Assembly (NCBI GenBank): GCA_033060915.1
Contig: CM065384.1
Coordinates: 11,888,001 to 11,952,000 of the forward strand
Origin: Euryodendron excelsum
Lineage: Eukaryota > Streptophyta > Magnoliopsida > Ericales > Pentaphylacaceae
DNA: 64,000 nt
Direction: 5' to 3'
The translations under genes were made by a program, and so were the position numbers. Of the stretch, positions 10,487 through 22,615 are shown piece after piece. Each line of letters begins with the position of its first letter. Within the stretch, counting starts at the first letter, position 1. The notes beneath the pieces are model-generated. The model was not told the DNA's origin and did not search any database. It worked only from the letters and a program-made list of their open reading frames with translations.

Positions 10487-12827
10487 TGTCACGCCCGCTC
10501 CTAATCAAACATCATTAACGTCGTCTTAGGACGAACGTGATCACATAGGTTACCTACCTATAAGCGAAACCTCAACATAATAAAAAACATAGAAATCTTA
10601 TATGAATAAATAACATCATATTAAATAAATAAAAATCATCTCATAATCCTCCCACATACATCATTAAGAAAACTCTTAATGCACACTCATGAACATTACA
10701 AAACCACAAAATAGACAAACTCCAACTAGACTTTAATACAATGCACAATAATGTATATGACTAATAACTCAACTAAAGAGCTTCTTGAAGCTCCCCAACT
10801 CAACACCAATAGTGGACTGGACATTTCGCCATTTTCCTGCAAAACAACCTATGTGGATGTGAGCTATATATCAACATGCTCACAAGATAATCAAACTCAT
10901 AAAGAAGGAATGATAAACATTCACTGAATTAATCATCAATAGATAATACACCATCAACAATAAACAAAATGCCTCTTGTGATGCAATATATGATACACCA
11001 CATATGTGCGCGCTATTTTGATAACATTGGCCTAATATATCGATGACTTGTTATCAAAGATGTCCCACATCGATGCTCTTTAGGTTAGTCCTATATCGGT
11101 TAAACCTCAGGTTAGTCTCACATTGACTAAACCTCCTCCGTGTAATTCAAGATATGCACACAAAATGTATTATATGTAAATGACATCGCATAATCCAATA
11201 ATCACCACCATTGTAGGCAATAAAACATTCATTGCATTATGAATAAGATCATTTTTCACTCCCACCTGATACCGCTTACTCTCAAATTAAGCTACTCTTT
11301 CGGTTAAACCAGAATAGTATGATCCACTTCCGAACCTACCAAACACCACCACATCAAACATGATTAAATAGATGCTATAATTCATTACCAATGCATAATT
11401 ATAGTTTATGTTATTTAAACATATGATTGAGAACATCCATGATGCATTAGAACTCAATAAGATGTTAAACCCTTCCCTAATGCAACCAAAGATAAGAAAC
11501 CACTTTCACCAAAACCCAAGACAATGCAATAAGTTAATATCATTTGAAAATAGGTTTAGAAACCTTTAGATTGATAGTTATGGGGCAAAAATACATTTTA
11601 GATGAAGGAGTTATGTCCAATGAAAGTTAGACTAAAATTCTAGAAAACTAGGAAGTTGATAAAACTTTTAAGTCATAATTAAACTACTATATCTCTCAAT
11701 CTATAATGAATTAGAGTACCCAATTTATATCAATAGAAGTCCCCATGAGTCTACTTTTCAATGCTTCAAACGGTGCACCATTTCGAGTTCTCTAGAGAAA
11801 GTTATGACCATTTTACTAAAGTGTACCGAGTCTGCCAGCCACAGGTGTCGACACCTTAAGACAGTAAGTCAAATTTTGTTTGATGTGTCAACACCTCTGC
11901 ATCAGGTGTTGACATCTTGGAATAGAGGCTAAACTTTTGCAGCAAAATGCTTTATGTGTCGACTCCTAAGGTCCGAGGTTGACCCCCCACACACTTTGGC
12001 TCGAAAATGGACTTCTCAAACATGGTTTTTAAGCACTCATCACCATTCCAACAGCACAACAAGTATCCCGAAGGTTCAAAATGAAACTCTAGGAATATAA
12101 ACAAGTTCTCAAACATCCAAAAACATGCACAACATGACAGATTCAAGGCTTCCTCCTTGGAACCCTAATCACCCTCCTCCTCTCCACTTCCATTCAATCT
12201 TCATGGCATGAAATAGCATGCTATCATACAATAATAGATAAAAATACAATGGAACAAGTATCAATATATAGTTCTCACCTCAAGGAATAAATACAAAAAT
12301 TCCCTCTCTTGAATTCTTCTTCATCCTCTTCTTTTCTCTCTTCTCTTTTTCTCTCTTCTTCTTTCTCTCCCAACATTCGTAGAACTAAGCTCCTCTCCCT
12401 CTTATCTTGCAAGACAAAAAATAGATACAGTGTGTATCTATTATCCACATATGTCACACACACACACACTTGCTAGCAAAATTAGTGAAACACACACTTC
12501 TCACACATGAAGCACACACCTAGATATCTTAGGGTTAAATCCCCACTTAGCACCTCCTTGCTTCCTTAATCCACCTCTAATCCACATGATTAACATAATT
12601 AATCACATTTATGATAATTAATCATGATTAACATAAGCTAAGCATGAAGATTAATTAAGCTAATTAATCATGAATTAAGCTCACTAATCATGCTTAAAAA
12701 TATGATAATCCCCCTAATGCAAGCCCCTCATTAAACCATGCTAAACAAGCACCTTGATTAAGGATAATTATGCACCATAAATATGCTATTAAGTTAAGCA
12801 TGATGCTAACCAAGTTAGGGTTTTACA
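10487..12827 (-). repeat. Tekay 3' LTR (2341 bp)
   Basis: It pairs with 17607-19944. The plus strand starts TGTCACGCCCGCTC and ends GGGTTTTACA. It includes a GTCGAC palindrome cluster (11842-11990), a pyrimidine tract (about 12298-12375) and a short CA repeat (about 12457-12470). Confidence 0.92.
11842..11990. promoter_or_regulatory. GTCGAC palindrome cluster in Tekay 3' LTR
   Basis: The 14-base palindrome AGGTGTCGACACCT is at 11842-11855. Looser copies follow (GTGTCAACACCTC, AGGTGTTGACATC, GTGTCGACTCC). The other LTR has the same series at about 18964-19112 with different bases decayed. Confidence 0.6.
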
Positions 12828-12843
12828 ATTCTTCCCTCCTTTA
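12828..12843 (-). other. Tekay polypurine tract
   Basis: The minus strand reads TAAAGGAGGGAAGAAT immediately before the 3' LTR start TGTAAAACCC. Confidence 0.8.
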
Positions 12844-12889
12844 AGAATTTCGTCCTGAAATTCACTTACCGAATTAGAATAGATACAGG

Positions 12890-13330
12890 TACTGATTCTT
12901 CATTGAATCCTCATTCTTCCATGTGGTCTCTTCCACTGTATGACTTCTCCTAATACTTTCACAAGTGGTATCACCTTGTTGCGCAAAACTTGTTCTTTAC
13001 GGCCTAGTATCTGAACCGATTTTTCAACATAACTCAAATCATCTTCCAACTCAAACGGTTGTTGAGTTAACACATGAGAAGGATCCAATATATATTTTCT
13101 CAACATGGAAACATGAAATACATCATGAAACTTAGACATTTTCGGAGCCAAATCGAGTTGGTAAGCAGTCTTGCCAGTTCTTTCCACAATAGTATAGGGT
13201 CCAATGTACCTTGGACTCAACTTTTCTTTCCTCCCAAATCTCAAAATACCTTTTCATGGAGATACTTTCAAAAACACTTGATCACCCACCTCAAATTCTA
13301 ATTCTCTTCTTCTATTATCTGTATAGCTTT
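12890..13330 (-). pseudogene. Tekay integrase C-terminus and chromodomain
   Basis: Read leftwards, it starts DQVFLKVSP, has a Trp-to-TGA stop at 13254-13256, then LSPRYIGPYTIVERTGKTAY and FHDVFHVSMLRKY. This is the integrase C-terminal module of chromoviruses. It is followed by YVEKSVQILGRKEQVLRNK, the start of the Tekay-type chromodomain. A frameshift after VIPLVKVLG throws the expected Trp/Glu-rich end of the domain out of frame. Chromodomains are thought to direct integration to marked chromatin. This copy is not intact. Confidence 0.85.
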
Positions 13331-14184
13331 TCTGTCGGCTCAGCGCTACTTTCAAATGTTCTTGAACAATTTTAATCTTCTCAATTGTATCTTGAATCAT
13401 TTCAGGGCCCAACAATTGTCTCTCTCCTACCTCACTCTAAAACACTAGAGTTTTGCACCGACACCCATACAAAGCTTCAAATGGAGCCATCCCAATACTG
13501 GATTGATAACTATTATTATAAGCAAACTCCATTAAAGCTATATGATCCTCCCAACTACTTTTGAAATCAAGTACACAAGCTCTTAACATATCCTCTAAAG
13601 TTTAAATAGTTCTTTTTGATTGTCCATCAGTTTGAGGATGAAATGCTGTACTGAATTTCAAAGTAGTACCCATAGCCTGCTGTAAACTGGGCCAAAATCT
13701 AGAAGTGAATCTTGGATCCCTGTCTGCAAACTATAGACACTAAAGCTTCATGCAATCTCACAATTTCATCAGTATATAATTTAGCATACCTATCAAGAGT
13801 ATAGATAGTCTTAACTGATAATAAATGAGCTAATTTAGTCAACCTATCAACAATTACCCAAATAGAGTCAAATCCGCTTAGAGTTCTGGGTAATCCCACC
13901 ATAAAGTCCACAGTAATGTGCTCTCACTGCCATTGTGGAATAGGAAGAGGTTACAATAAACCTGCCGGCTTCTGATGTTCTGCTTTTACTTGTTGACAAG
14001 TTAAACATTTAGCCACAAACTCTACAATTTCTTTCTTCATGCTAGGCCACCAATACACTTTCCAAAGATCACGATACATTTTTGTACTTCCCAGATGCAT
14101 TTCATACAGAGATTGATGTGCCTCCTCTAAAATCTCATTCTTCATAGCTTGATTGCTTGGTACATAAAAACGGGGCCCAAACAT
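13331..14184 (-). pseudogene. Tekay integrase, zinc-binding and catalytic core (broken)
   Basis: At 14184-13951 the zinc-binding domain reads EEAHQSLYEMHLGSTKMYRD with the His pair, then VAKCLTCQQVKAEHQKPAGL with the Cys pair. At 13911-13699 the catalytic core begins VDFMVGLPRTLSGFDSIWVI and continues VDRLTKLAHLL, which supplies the first Asp. The second Asp region, expected near SDRGSRFTS in relatives, is degenerate (CRQGSKIHF). From 13699 to 13331 the remaining core is in several frames with stops. It is dead, but its placement after RNase H is regular. Confidence 0.8.
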
Positions 14185-14317
14185 TATACTACCATTAGCA
14201 TGAATGAAAAAAATCAGTTCTTACCCCTTTATTCACTTGCTTCCTCATTTTCTCCAACTGTGGATCTTGAAGTTGTAGTTCTCAGATTTGATCAAATAAC
14301 AATGGTCTTACTTGGAA

Positions 14318-14962
14318 CTATGCTAACACTGCATCAATCCTCATCATTTCAAATTCCACCCCTAAATAAGATAACTCTGTAAACAATTCTACCTGGCAAC
14401 ATTGAATACATGACAATCTCCCGGAAGCTTTTTGACTCAAAGCATCTGCTACCACATTAGCTCTTCCCGGGTGATAATGGATGACACACTTATAATCTTT
14501 GATCAATTCCATCCACCTCCGTTGCCTCACATTTAGATCTCTTTGGGTAAATAAATACTTCAAACTCTAATGATTTGTAAATATCTCATATGGCTCACCA
14601 TATAGATAGTATCTCCACAATTTCAAGGCAAACACCACTGCTACTAGCTCCAAATCATGAATGGGATAATTCTTCTCATGAATCTTCAATTGCCTAGAAG
14701 CATAGGCAACAACTCTGCCTCTTTGCATTAACACACAACCCAGACCCTGATGAGAAGCATCACTATAAATCACAAAGTCTCCCTTCCCTGAATGAATGGT
14801 TAGCACAGGAGCTGTAGTTAATTTTATCTTTAATTTTTGGAAACTACGCTCACAATCATCAGCCCATTCAAATTTTACATCCTTCCGTGTCAATTTAGTT
14901 AACGGTACAGTGATAGATGAGAATCCTTGAATAAATCGTCTATAATATCCCGCTAACCCCAA
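14318..14962 (-). pseudogene. Tekay RNase H
   Basis: RNase H removes the RNA template during reverse transcription. After the RT thumb ([16 protein letters not shown] near 14960), 14800-14567 carries [17 protein letters not shown] (first Asp), [19 protein letters not shown] (Glu) and FTNH, where the family has T-D-H, so the third acidic residue is changed to Asn by a G-to-A transition. One stop at about 14564 separates it from [24 protein letters not shown] sequence and [13 protein letters not shown]. This is the best-kept part of the element after RT. Confidence 0.88.
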
Positions 14963-15782
14963 GAATGGTTAACATATTCTTCGGCTGCTCCCAATTCATT
15001 ATAGCTTCAATATTCTTTGGTTCAACACAAATTCCTTCATCAGAAATCACATGTCCCAAAAATAGCACCTTATCAAGCCAAAACTCACGTTTACTGAATT
15101 TAGCATATAATCGTTTATCACGTAAGGTTTGTAAAACAAGTCTTAAATGCTCTTCATGTTCCTCTTTACTGTGTGAATAAACTAGGATGTCATCAATGAA
15201 TACAATAACAAATGAATTGAGAAAAGGCTGAAATACCCGGTTCATCAAGCCCATGAAAATAGCTGGAGCATTAGTCACTCCAAACGGCATTACTAAGAAC
15301 TTATAATGTCCATACCACGTTCGGAAAGCAGTTTTTGAAATATCACTGTCTTTCACCTTCAGTTGATAATAACTGAATCTCAAATCAATTTTTGAAAAGA
15401 CCTTGGCCCCTTGCAATTGATCAAACAAGTCATCAATACGTGGCAAAGGATATTTATTCTTCACTATGACTTGATTCAATTGCCTCATGGTTCCATCCTT
15501 CTTCTTCACAAACAACACAGGAGCTCCCTACAGTGACACACTAGGTTGAATGAACCCCCAATCTAACAATTCTTGCAATTGAGTTTTTAATTCCTTCAAC
15601 TCTGATGGTACTATTCTGTAAGGTGTAATGGAGATTGGAGTAGTTCCCAGTAATAATTCAATAGAGAACTTCACCTCCCTATCAAACGCAATCCTTGGTA
15701 GCTCATCCGGAAATATATCCACAAAGTCTTGAACTATAGGAAGATCTGATAGTTTCAATTCTGCTTTAGTAGTATCAATCAC
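14940..15782 (-). pseudogene. Tekay reverse transcriptase
   Basis: RT copies element RNA into cDNA. At 15782-15528 lies the N-terminal lead with FVDIFPDELP and ELLDWGFIQPSVSL, ended by a TAG at 15528-15530 where relatives have Trp. At 15518-14940 the palm reads [45 protein letters not shown], and the catalytic box [19 protein letters not shown] with both Asp residues intact. The thumb has [11 protein letters not shown] frame change joins it to the GLAGYYRRF stretch at 14962. The RT core is nearly complete; one stop and one frameshift prevent expression. Confidence 0.92.
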
Positions 15783-15789
15783 ATGAGCT

Positions 15790-16270
15790 AAGTACCCTTC
15801 ATATCCCTTTTGTAATAATTTTCTAGCTTTTAAAGCTAATATTAAACAAGTTGGAACTACATCCCGCTCACCTTGAAATCTGAACGCTATTTATTTAGCA
15901 CTCGAAAAATAACTTCTTTCTTGAAACAGGCAATGGATGCATAATAAGATTATAGCCAGTCCATACCCAATATCATATCAAAATCATGGATTGCTAAAGG
16001 AATCAAATCCATATTCAACTCTTTCTCCCCAATTTATAACACAGTCTTTATACACCACCTTCATTAACACCACATCCCCCGCAGGTGTAGAAACAAGTAA
16101 ATGTTATGCCATAGATGTATGTGGTCTATGTAGATATTCACTAAATGCAATGAAAACAAAAGAGTGGGTAGATCTAACAGTACGTAAGCATCTTTATCAG
16201 CCATATATATCATACCTGTCACTACTGTAGGTGTAGCCTGAGCATCCCACTAGGTCATAGCATATATCCG
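15790..16270 (-). pseudogene. Tekay aspartic protease region (broken)
   Basis: Read leftwards, QARIYAMT near 16275 begins the pro region, then VVTGMIYMADKDAYVLLD, the approach to the active site. The catalytic D-S/T-G appears only as VLLDLP in a shifted frame, followed by a TLLFSF stretch corresponding to the usual THSF(V/I)S. No continuous frame spans the domain. The position between the second zinc knuckle and RT fits the family order. The protease would cut the Gag-Pol polyprotein. Confidence 0.6.
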
Positions 16271-16379
16271 TGCCTGAGTCCGTGGTTCAGAAGTAGTCCC
16301 ATGTTCACGTTGTGCACTCCCAGTCATCCCTCTTCCACCACCAGCCACACTAGCCACAGAGGAGGTTGTCGCAGAGCCC

Positions 16380-17420
16380 TGAGTACACTATTTTGCTATG
16401 TGACCCGTCTGTCCACACTGATAGTATTTATCACTCCAAGGCATTGGACAATCCCTAATAATATGGCCATCTGCTCCACACCTATAACAAGTAACTCCTC
16501 CCATTCTGCCACCAGAAGTTCCCAAGCTTTAAGGTCTCACCGGAGGTCTCCAAAAGCCACGACCCCTTGGACTTCTAGATCTAGGACTTCTTGTTCTTTG
16601 ACTTGACTGTAATCTTTCTTATCCACCATATCTTATAGATTTTGATAATTTCTGGCCTGACGTGCTAGCCCCTACATCAAACTTCCTCTTTTTAAACTAT
16701 TTTCTCCTACTCGACAATTCTTTTACATCTTGCTCCACAATTCTTTTACCTTACCATCTTAAGAGCTAAAATTCGAGATCGTACACTTAACTCTAACCCC
16801 TGTTGGAAGCTCCTGCATTTAGCATCTTCGGTGCGTACTAAATCAAGTGCAAACCGTGATAAAGCTATAAATTGTTCTTCATACTCAAACACAGTTATCT
16901 TCCCTTGTTTCAGAGAGATAAACTCCTGCTCCTTCTGATACTTGTAAATAAGTGGAAAGTACTACTCATTAAATACCTTTATAAATTGTTGCCACGTAAT
17001 TGGTACTCCACTACCCTAGGAACCCATCATTCGTCTCATTGCCCCCCACCAATTTCGAGCTTCACCTTTTAACATGAATGCAACCAACATCAGTTTTTGT
17101 TCATTTGCCACAACCATTACCTCAAAGATTGCCTCTAATTTCTTGAACTACTCCTCTGCCACCAATGGATCAGTTGCCCTAGTGAACTCTGGAGGATTTA
17201 GTTTCATGAGTTGTTCGTGCAATGTACTAGTCCTCTGCACTGGTCTTATGGACTGATATTCCATGTATTGAGCTAAAACATTTGCCACTCTATCAGCTGC
17301 ATCTGGTGGATTTTGAACACTCTCTTCTTGTCATCTCTGCCCCTAAACTGGAGCTGACGATACTTCCTCCTCGGCTCTCCTCGGCTCTCCTTGGTAAATC
17401 TCTTTGAGCCATTCTCACTG
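16380..17420 (-). pseudogene. Tekay gag with two zinc knuckles (broken)
   Basis: Read leftwards, 17240-16740 is the Retrotrans_gag capsid domain: LMKLNPPEFTRATDPLVAEE, a TAG at 17148-17150 in place of Trp, KLEAIFEVMVVANEQKL, GEARNWWGAM, ITWQQFIKVF, QGKITVFEYEEQFIALSRFA. At 16490-16449 a CCHC zinc knuckle CYRCGADGHIIRDC is intact. About 50 bp on, a second one, YYQCGQTGHIAK, has lost its first Cys and is followed by a stop. Several stops and frame changes occur between these parts. Gag packages element RNA in cytoplasmic particles. Confidence 0.85.
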
Positions 17421-17585
17421 CATTAATTCAAGATTCGCACACAATATACATGACCCACATACCCGTACTAACGTAAACCAACACAAACACTCTACAGTCC
17501 ACTGTAACTTTAGACACCAAGTCCACAACATAGCCTCAGTTGTAAACCTGCTCAAAATGACTTGACAATAGAACTTTGGTATTAA

Positions 17586-17603
17586 ACCTCAGCTTGGATA
17601 CCA
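17586..17603 (-). other. Tekay primer binding site (initiator-Met type, decayed)
   Basis: The minus strand reads TGGTATCCAAGCTGAGGT three bases after the 5' LTR. The start TGGTATC matches the usual tRNA-iMet site of chromoviruses; the rest has drifted. Confidence 0.7.
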
Positions 17604-17606
17604 ATC

Positions 17607-19944
17607 TATCAAACCCGCTCCTAATCAAGTGTCATTAACACCGTCTTAGGACGAACGTGATCGCACAGGTCACCTACCTGTAAGTGAAACGTCAATATAA
17701 TCCCAAAGATAGAAATCTTATAGGAATAAATAATGTCATATTAAATAAATAAAAATCATCTCATAATCCTCCCACATATATCATTAAGAGAACTCTTAAT
17801 GCACATTTATGAATATTAAAAAATCACAAAATAAACAAACTCCAACAAGACTTTAATACAATGTACAACAATGTACATGACTAATAACTCAACTAAAGAA
17901 TTTCTCGAAGCTCCCTAACTCAATACCAATAGTGGACTAGACATTCTCCCATTTTCCTGTAAAATAACCTGTGTGGGTGTGAGCTATATATCAATATGCT
18001 CACAAGATAATCAAACTCATAAAGAAGGAATAATAAACATCCACTGAATTAATCATCAATAGATAATACACCATCAACAATAAACAAAATGCCTTTTGTG
18101 ATGCAATGTATGATACACCACATATGTGTGCGCTATTTTGATAATATTGGCCCAATATATTGATGGCTTATTATTAAGAATATCTAACATTAACACCCTT
18201 TAAGTTAGTCCCACATCAGCTAAATCTCAGGTTAGTCCCACATTGACTAAACCTCCTTCGTGCAATGCAAGATATGCACACAAAATGTATTGTATGTAAA
18301 TGCCATCGCATAATCCAATAATCACCACCATTGTAGATAGTAAAACATTTGATGCATTATGAATAAGATCATCTTATATTCCCACCTAATACTGCTTACT
18401 CTCGAATTTAGCTACTCTTTCGGTTAAACCGGAATAGTATGATCCGCTTCCGAAACTACCAAACACCATCACATCAAACATGATTAAATAAATGCTATAA
18501 TTCATAACCAATGCATAATTATAGCTTATACTATTTAAACATATGATTAAGAACATCCATAATGCATTAGAACTCAATAGGATGTTAAACCCTTCCCCAA
18601 TGTAACCAAAGACAAGAAACCACTTTCACCAAAACCCAAGACAATGCAATAGGTTAATCTCATTTGAGAATAGGTTTTTAGAGACCTTTAGATTGATAGG
18701 TTATGGGACAAAAATACATTTTAGATGAAGGAGTTATGTCTAATGAATATTGGACTAAAATTCTAGAAAGCTAGGTTGTTGATAGAAATTTTAGGTCATA
18801 TTTAAACTACTATATCTCTCAATCTACAAAGAATTAGAGTACCCACTTTGTATCAATAGAAATCCCCATGCGTCTAGTTTTCAACCCTTTAAACGGTGCA
18901 CCATTTCAAATTTTCTACAGAAAGTTATGACCATTTTACTAAAGTGTGCTGAGTCTGCCAGTCACAAGTGTCGACACTTTGAGACAGTGAGTCAAATTTT
19001 GTTCAATGTGTCGACACATCTGCGCTAGGTGTTGACTCCTTAGAACAGAGACCAAAATTTTGTAGCAAAATGCTTCATGGGTCGACTCCTAAGGTCCGGG
19101 GTCGACCCCCTACACACTTTGGCTCAAAAATGGACTTCTCAAACATGGTTTTTAAGCACTCATCACCATTCCAACAGCACAACAAGTGTCCCAAAGGTTC
19201 AAAATGAAACTCTAAGACTATAAACAAGTTCTCAAACATTCAAAAACATGTACAACATGATAGCTTCAAGGCTTCCTCCTTGGAACCCTAATCACCCTCC
19301 TCTCCACTTCCATTCAACCTTCTTGGCATGAAATGGCATGCTATGCTACAATAATAGATAAAAATACAATGGAACAAGCATCAATATATAGTTCTCACCT
19401 CAAGGAGTAAACACAAAAATTTCCTCTCTTGAATTCTTCTTCCTCCTCTTCTTTTCTCTCTTTTCTTTTTCTCTCTTCTTCTTTCTCTCCCAACATTCGT
19501 AGAACCAAGCTCCTCTCCCTCTTGTCTTGTAAGACAATATAGATACAATATGTATCTATTATCCACATATGTCACACACACACACACTTGCTAGCAAAAT
19601 TAGTGAAACACACACCTCTCATACATGAAGCACACACCTAGGTGTTTTAGGGTTAAACCCCCACCTAGCACCTCCTTGCTTCTTTAATCCACTTCTAATC
19701 CACATGATTAATATAATTAATCACACTTATGATAATTAATCATGATTAACATAAGCTAAGTATGAAGATTAATTAAGCTAATTAATCATGAATTAAGCTC
19801 ACTAATCATGCTTGAAAATATGATAATCCCACCAATGCAAGCCCTCATTAAACCATGCTAAACAAGCACCTTGATTAAAGATAATCATGCATCATAAATA
19901 TGCTATTAAGTTAAGCATGATGCTAACCAAGTTAGGGTTTTACA
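17607..19944 (-). repeat. Tekay 5' LTR (2338 bp)
   Basis: It is the partner of 10487-12827, nearly equal in length. Its inner end begins TATCAAACCCGCTC, decayed from TGTCACGCCC, and its outer end is GGGTTTTACA next to the target duplication. Confidence 0.92.
18964..19112. promoter_or_regulatory. GTCGAC palindrome cluster in Tekay 5' LTR
   Basis: AGTGTCGACACTT, ATGTGTCGACACAT, GGTCGACTCC and GGTCGACCCC follow within 150 bp, homologous to 11842-11990. Confidence 0.6.
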
Positions 19945-19949
19945 GTAAG
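19945..19949. repeat. Target site duplication of Tekay element, right copy (GTAAG)
   Basis: Identical to 10482-10486. TatC LTR sequence resumes directly after it. Confidence 0.92.
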
Positions 19950-20470
19950 TCCCTATTTTAACTTCAATTCCAATTTCAAATTCTAGTCTAAGTCAATCTA
20001 ACTCAATCCGTCCCATCTTTTGAGAAAGTTAATCCTTCTGACAGTAAATCCATCTAGCATAGCATGTTTACCAAGAAAACTCTTCGAAACGGTAAGTTCT
20101 TTCAAACCTATTGACTGGGATGGAACCTAAGTCCCCAAGACGGTAGAGCGGTTCATTTCTAGTGCCTAATAGCCTACCAACGTAGAATGTTTGCTATTCG
20201 GAATGTCAATCAAGTAGTCTCTGGAATGAATGCTCACCGTCATAATGACAAAAATACTCACAAACATTGCAACCGTCTAAGTGGTAGAAATACTCATGGA
20301 CTTTATGGAGTCACTTCTAGTAGAGTCAGGCTAAAAATTGCATGGTAGTCACTAGGACGAGCATCCAAATCTTCTGCCTTGCGTCTTAAGGGTCAATAGA
20401 TCTATTTCTTACTGCCCTAACAACTTTCCTTAGGGAGTGGTGCCACTAGTAACTAAGGCAAAAATAAGCC

Positions 20471-20493
20471 TGGTGCCACTAGTAGTGGCGCCA
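20471..20493. promoter_or_regulatory. GGCGCC-type palindrome upstream of TATA, TatC 5' LTR
   Basis: TGGTGCCACTAGTAGTGGCGCCA forms inverted arms with one mismatch. It ends 55 bp before the TATA box, and further GCGCCACT words lie between. Confidence 0.6.
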
Positions 20494-20548
20494 ATAGGAA
20501 ATTAACCCTAGCGCCACTGCAACAAGTGCTAATGTCAGTTCAATTGCC

Positions 20549-20556
20549 TATAAATA
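20549..20556 (+). promoter_or_regulatory. TATA box, TatC 5' LTR
   Basis: TATAAATA in the context TGCCTATAAATACAGACC, conserved with the 3' LTR copy and with TatB. It is the likely start region of element transcription. Confidence 0.7.
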
Positions 20557-22597
20557 CAGACCATCGTCTAGCGTAAAAAAGAGCTGCAAACTTGTCTAGA
20601 AATGTTGTCTCACTGAAAATAGGCTTTGAAACCCTAATTCTCTCAAGCCTCTTTCAAATCCTAGTCTCTTTACACTCTAGACACACAAACCCTTTCCAAA
20701 ATAATTTTTGCAAAACCAAGCTCTTTTCAAAGATTTACTTTTCAAAAATTCTTTTTCTTGAAGTCCTAGTCAAAACCTTAGAATCCGTGATTAGAAAGCC
20801 CTAATTCCTTTCCTAAAATCATGACTTTCTATTTGTCTTAAACCACAACTTTCCCAAACCATTTTTCTACACAAAATCATAAATTTTCAAATTCAAGATT
20901 TCCAATACTAAAGCTTTCTAATTTTGAGTCAAATCAAATCTTGTCCAAATAGAAAATCAAATCAAAATTTTCAATTTTGGAAACTAAATCAAATTCTCTA
21001 TTTTTAGAAATAAAATCCAATCTTTTGCTTTAAGAAATAGAAATCAAATCTTTCCTAATTTCAATATTTTCAGATTCCAAAAACTTCATTCTTCAAAACT
21101 TTACAAAAACAAAACTTTTATTTTCAATTAAAATTTAATCTTTTCAAATTCTAGTGCATTGCATAAACTCTAGGTCCTAGGATTGCTTAGATCTCTAGTT
21201 ACCTCAAACCTAGGTCAAACCTTTTCTAACTCAAAATTCCAAATTTCAACTTTCCTAATTTCAAACTTTCAAATCTTATTTCTAAATTTTAAATCTTTCG
21301 AAGTTTAAATCTTTCTAAATCAAATCTTTCCTAAAATGAAAACTTTCCAAAAATAGAACTTTCCTAATTTGGAACCTTCCTAATTTAAGGTTTTCCTAAG
21401 TTCAAGCTTTCCAAATTCTTCTAAATCAAATATTTCAAAATCAAATTTAGTCTTGTCCAATCTTTCTTAAATTCAATCTTTTCTAACTTGGAACTTTTCA
21501 AAATTAAAGTTTTTAAGTTCGAATCAAGTCTTTCCAATTCATTTGCATGATGCAACCCTCGGTCATTTAAACCCTAGGTTATCGAAGTCCTAGAATGTCA
21601 AAACTCAAGTTCAACCCCTAACCCTAAGTTGGGGAGCTTCAACTCTTTTCTAAATCAAGATGGTTTTTCAACTCTAATTCAAGTCAAGATGATTTCAATG
21701 TTCAATTTAAACTTTCCAAAATAAGTCCAAGTTCTACTTCAAAGTTCGATTTCAAATCAAAGTCCGATTTCAAAATCTTCAAATCAAAGTTTGAATCAAA
21801 CCCTTTTTAAGTAAAATTTTCTAAAGGCCCTATAGTGTCTTTTCAAAACAAACAAAACCCCAAAGTGTCTATTTTCAATTAGATCCCGTATCTGAACTGC
21901 TACTGACCTGATTCCCAACAAAGAGATACGTAGGCAACCCTCATGGATGCAGTTACAACATTTTTTAAGTTTTCAACTCTACAATCTTTTTCAAAATTCT
22001 AATTTCCTTTTTTAAAATCTCTTTTCAAGATCAAATCATTTTTTTTGCACTTGCATACCATGCATCATGTCAAAAGTTTTGTTTTCAAAATTCTTTTCAA
22101 AGTAGATAGTGTTGGACATTTGTTAATCTGAGATTCTAATTGAATGAACCTAGGGTGAAAAGACATATAAATACCACAAGGGCAGGATAGGGTGATAGCC
22201 TAGTGCATCTTCCCTATACGTAACCAACCCCTAGACCATAGATCACTATTTTCGAAAGACTAAAATGGAGTTATTTTTAAAAAGGGCTTAAATATTTCCA
22301 AAATTTGCCAAACAATCTATTTTCTCCAAAAAAAAAAAACCCTCTCTTGAGGAAGTTTTCCAAAGCCATTTCAAAAACTCTAAATTTAGTCTTCGGATTG
22401 CACTTAGTTTTAGGTGACCTAACTCACCTTAACAAATTTAGGTGGTAACTCCAAATCTTTTTCAAAAGCCCTTATTCAAATCAATTTCTAATTCAAACGT
22501 AGTCGCACTTGTTCTTCTAGAAGGATGAGTTTTAATCAGAGGGTATCATGTTTTTCTCCCTTATTTTCTCTAGTGTAAAAAATCAAAGCACGATAGC

Positions 22598-22615
22598 TGG
22601 TGACTCCTCTGGGGA
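22598..22615 (+). other. TatC primer binding site
   Basis: TGGTGACTCCTCTGGGGA begins two bases after the LTR end. TatB has TGATGACTCCACTAAGGA at the same spot. The TGG start, position and conservation mark it as the tRNA primer site; I have not assigned the tRNA. Confidence 0.75.

Larger units (their letters stand above)
10487..19944 (-). mobile_element. Tekay/Del-type chromovirus, complete but degenerate
   Basis: This 9458-bp minus-strand element has LTRs at 10487-12827 and 17607-19944 and perfect 5-bp target duplications. In element sense it has 5' LTR, initiator-Met-like primer site, gag with two zinc knuckles, protease, RT, RNase H, integrase, chromodomain, polypurine tract and 3' LTR. 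The chromodomain wording after integrase places it in the Tekay/Del clade of chromoviruses. It lies in the U3 of the TatC 5' LTR, opposite to TatC, and is the youngest insertion in its stack. The LTRs differ at about one base in ten in the stretches I compared, mostly by transitions. Confidence 0.92.
19950..22595 (+). repeat. TatC 5' LTR, second part
   Basis: It continues the LTR after the Tekay insertion and aligns with about 30232-34278. It lacks two blocks present in the 3' LTR: about 0.65 kb matching 30620-31260 and about 0.8 kb matching 31610-32430. It ends AAAGCACGATA, decayed from the family end GAGCGCGACA, followed by GC and the primer site. Confidence 0.85.

Noticed and set aside
13074..13301. 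Plus-strand ORF opposite the Tekay chromodomain region
   Set aside because: Shadow of the minus-strand integrase end; no independent support.
21600..21620. CCCTAACCCTAAG as telomeric repeat
   Set aside because: Only about two units, inside an LTR, with no array.
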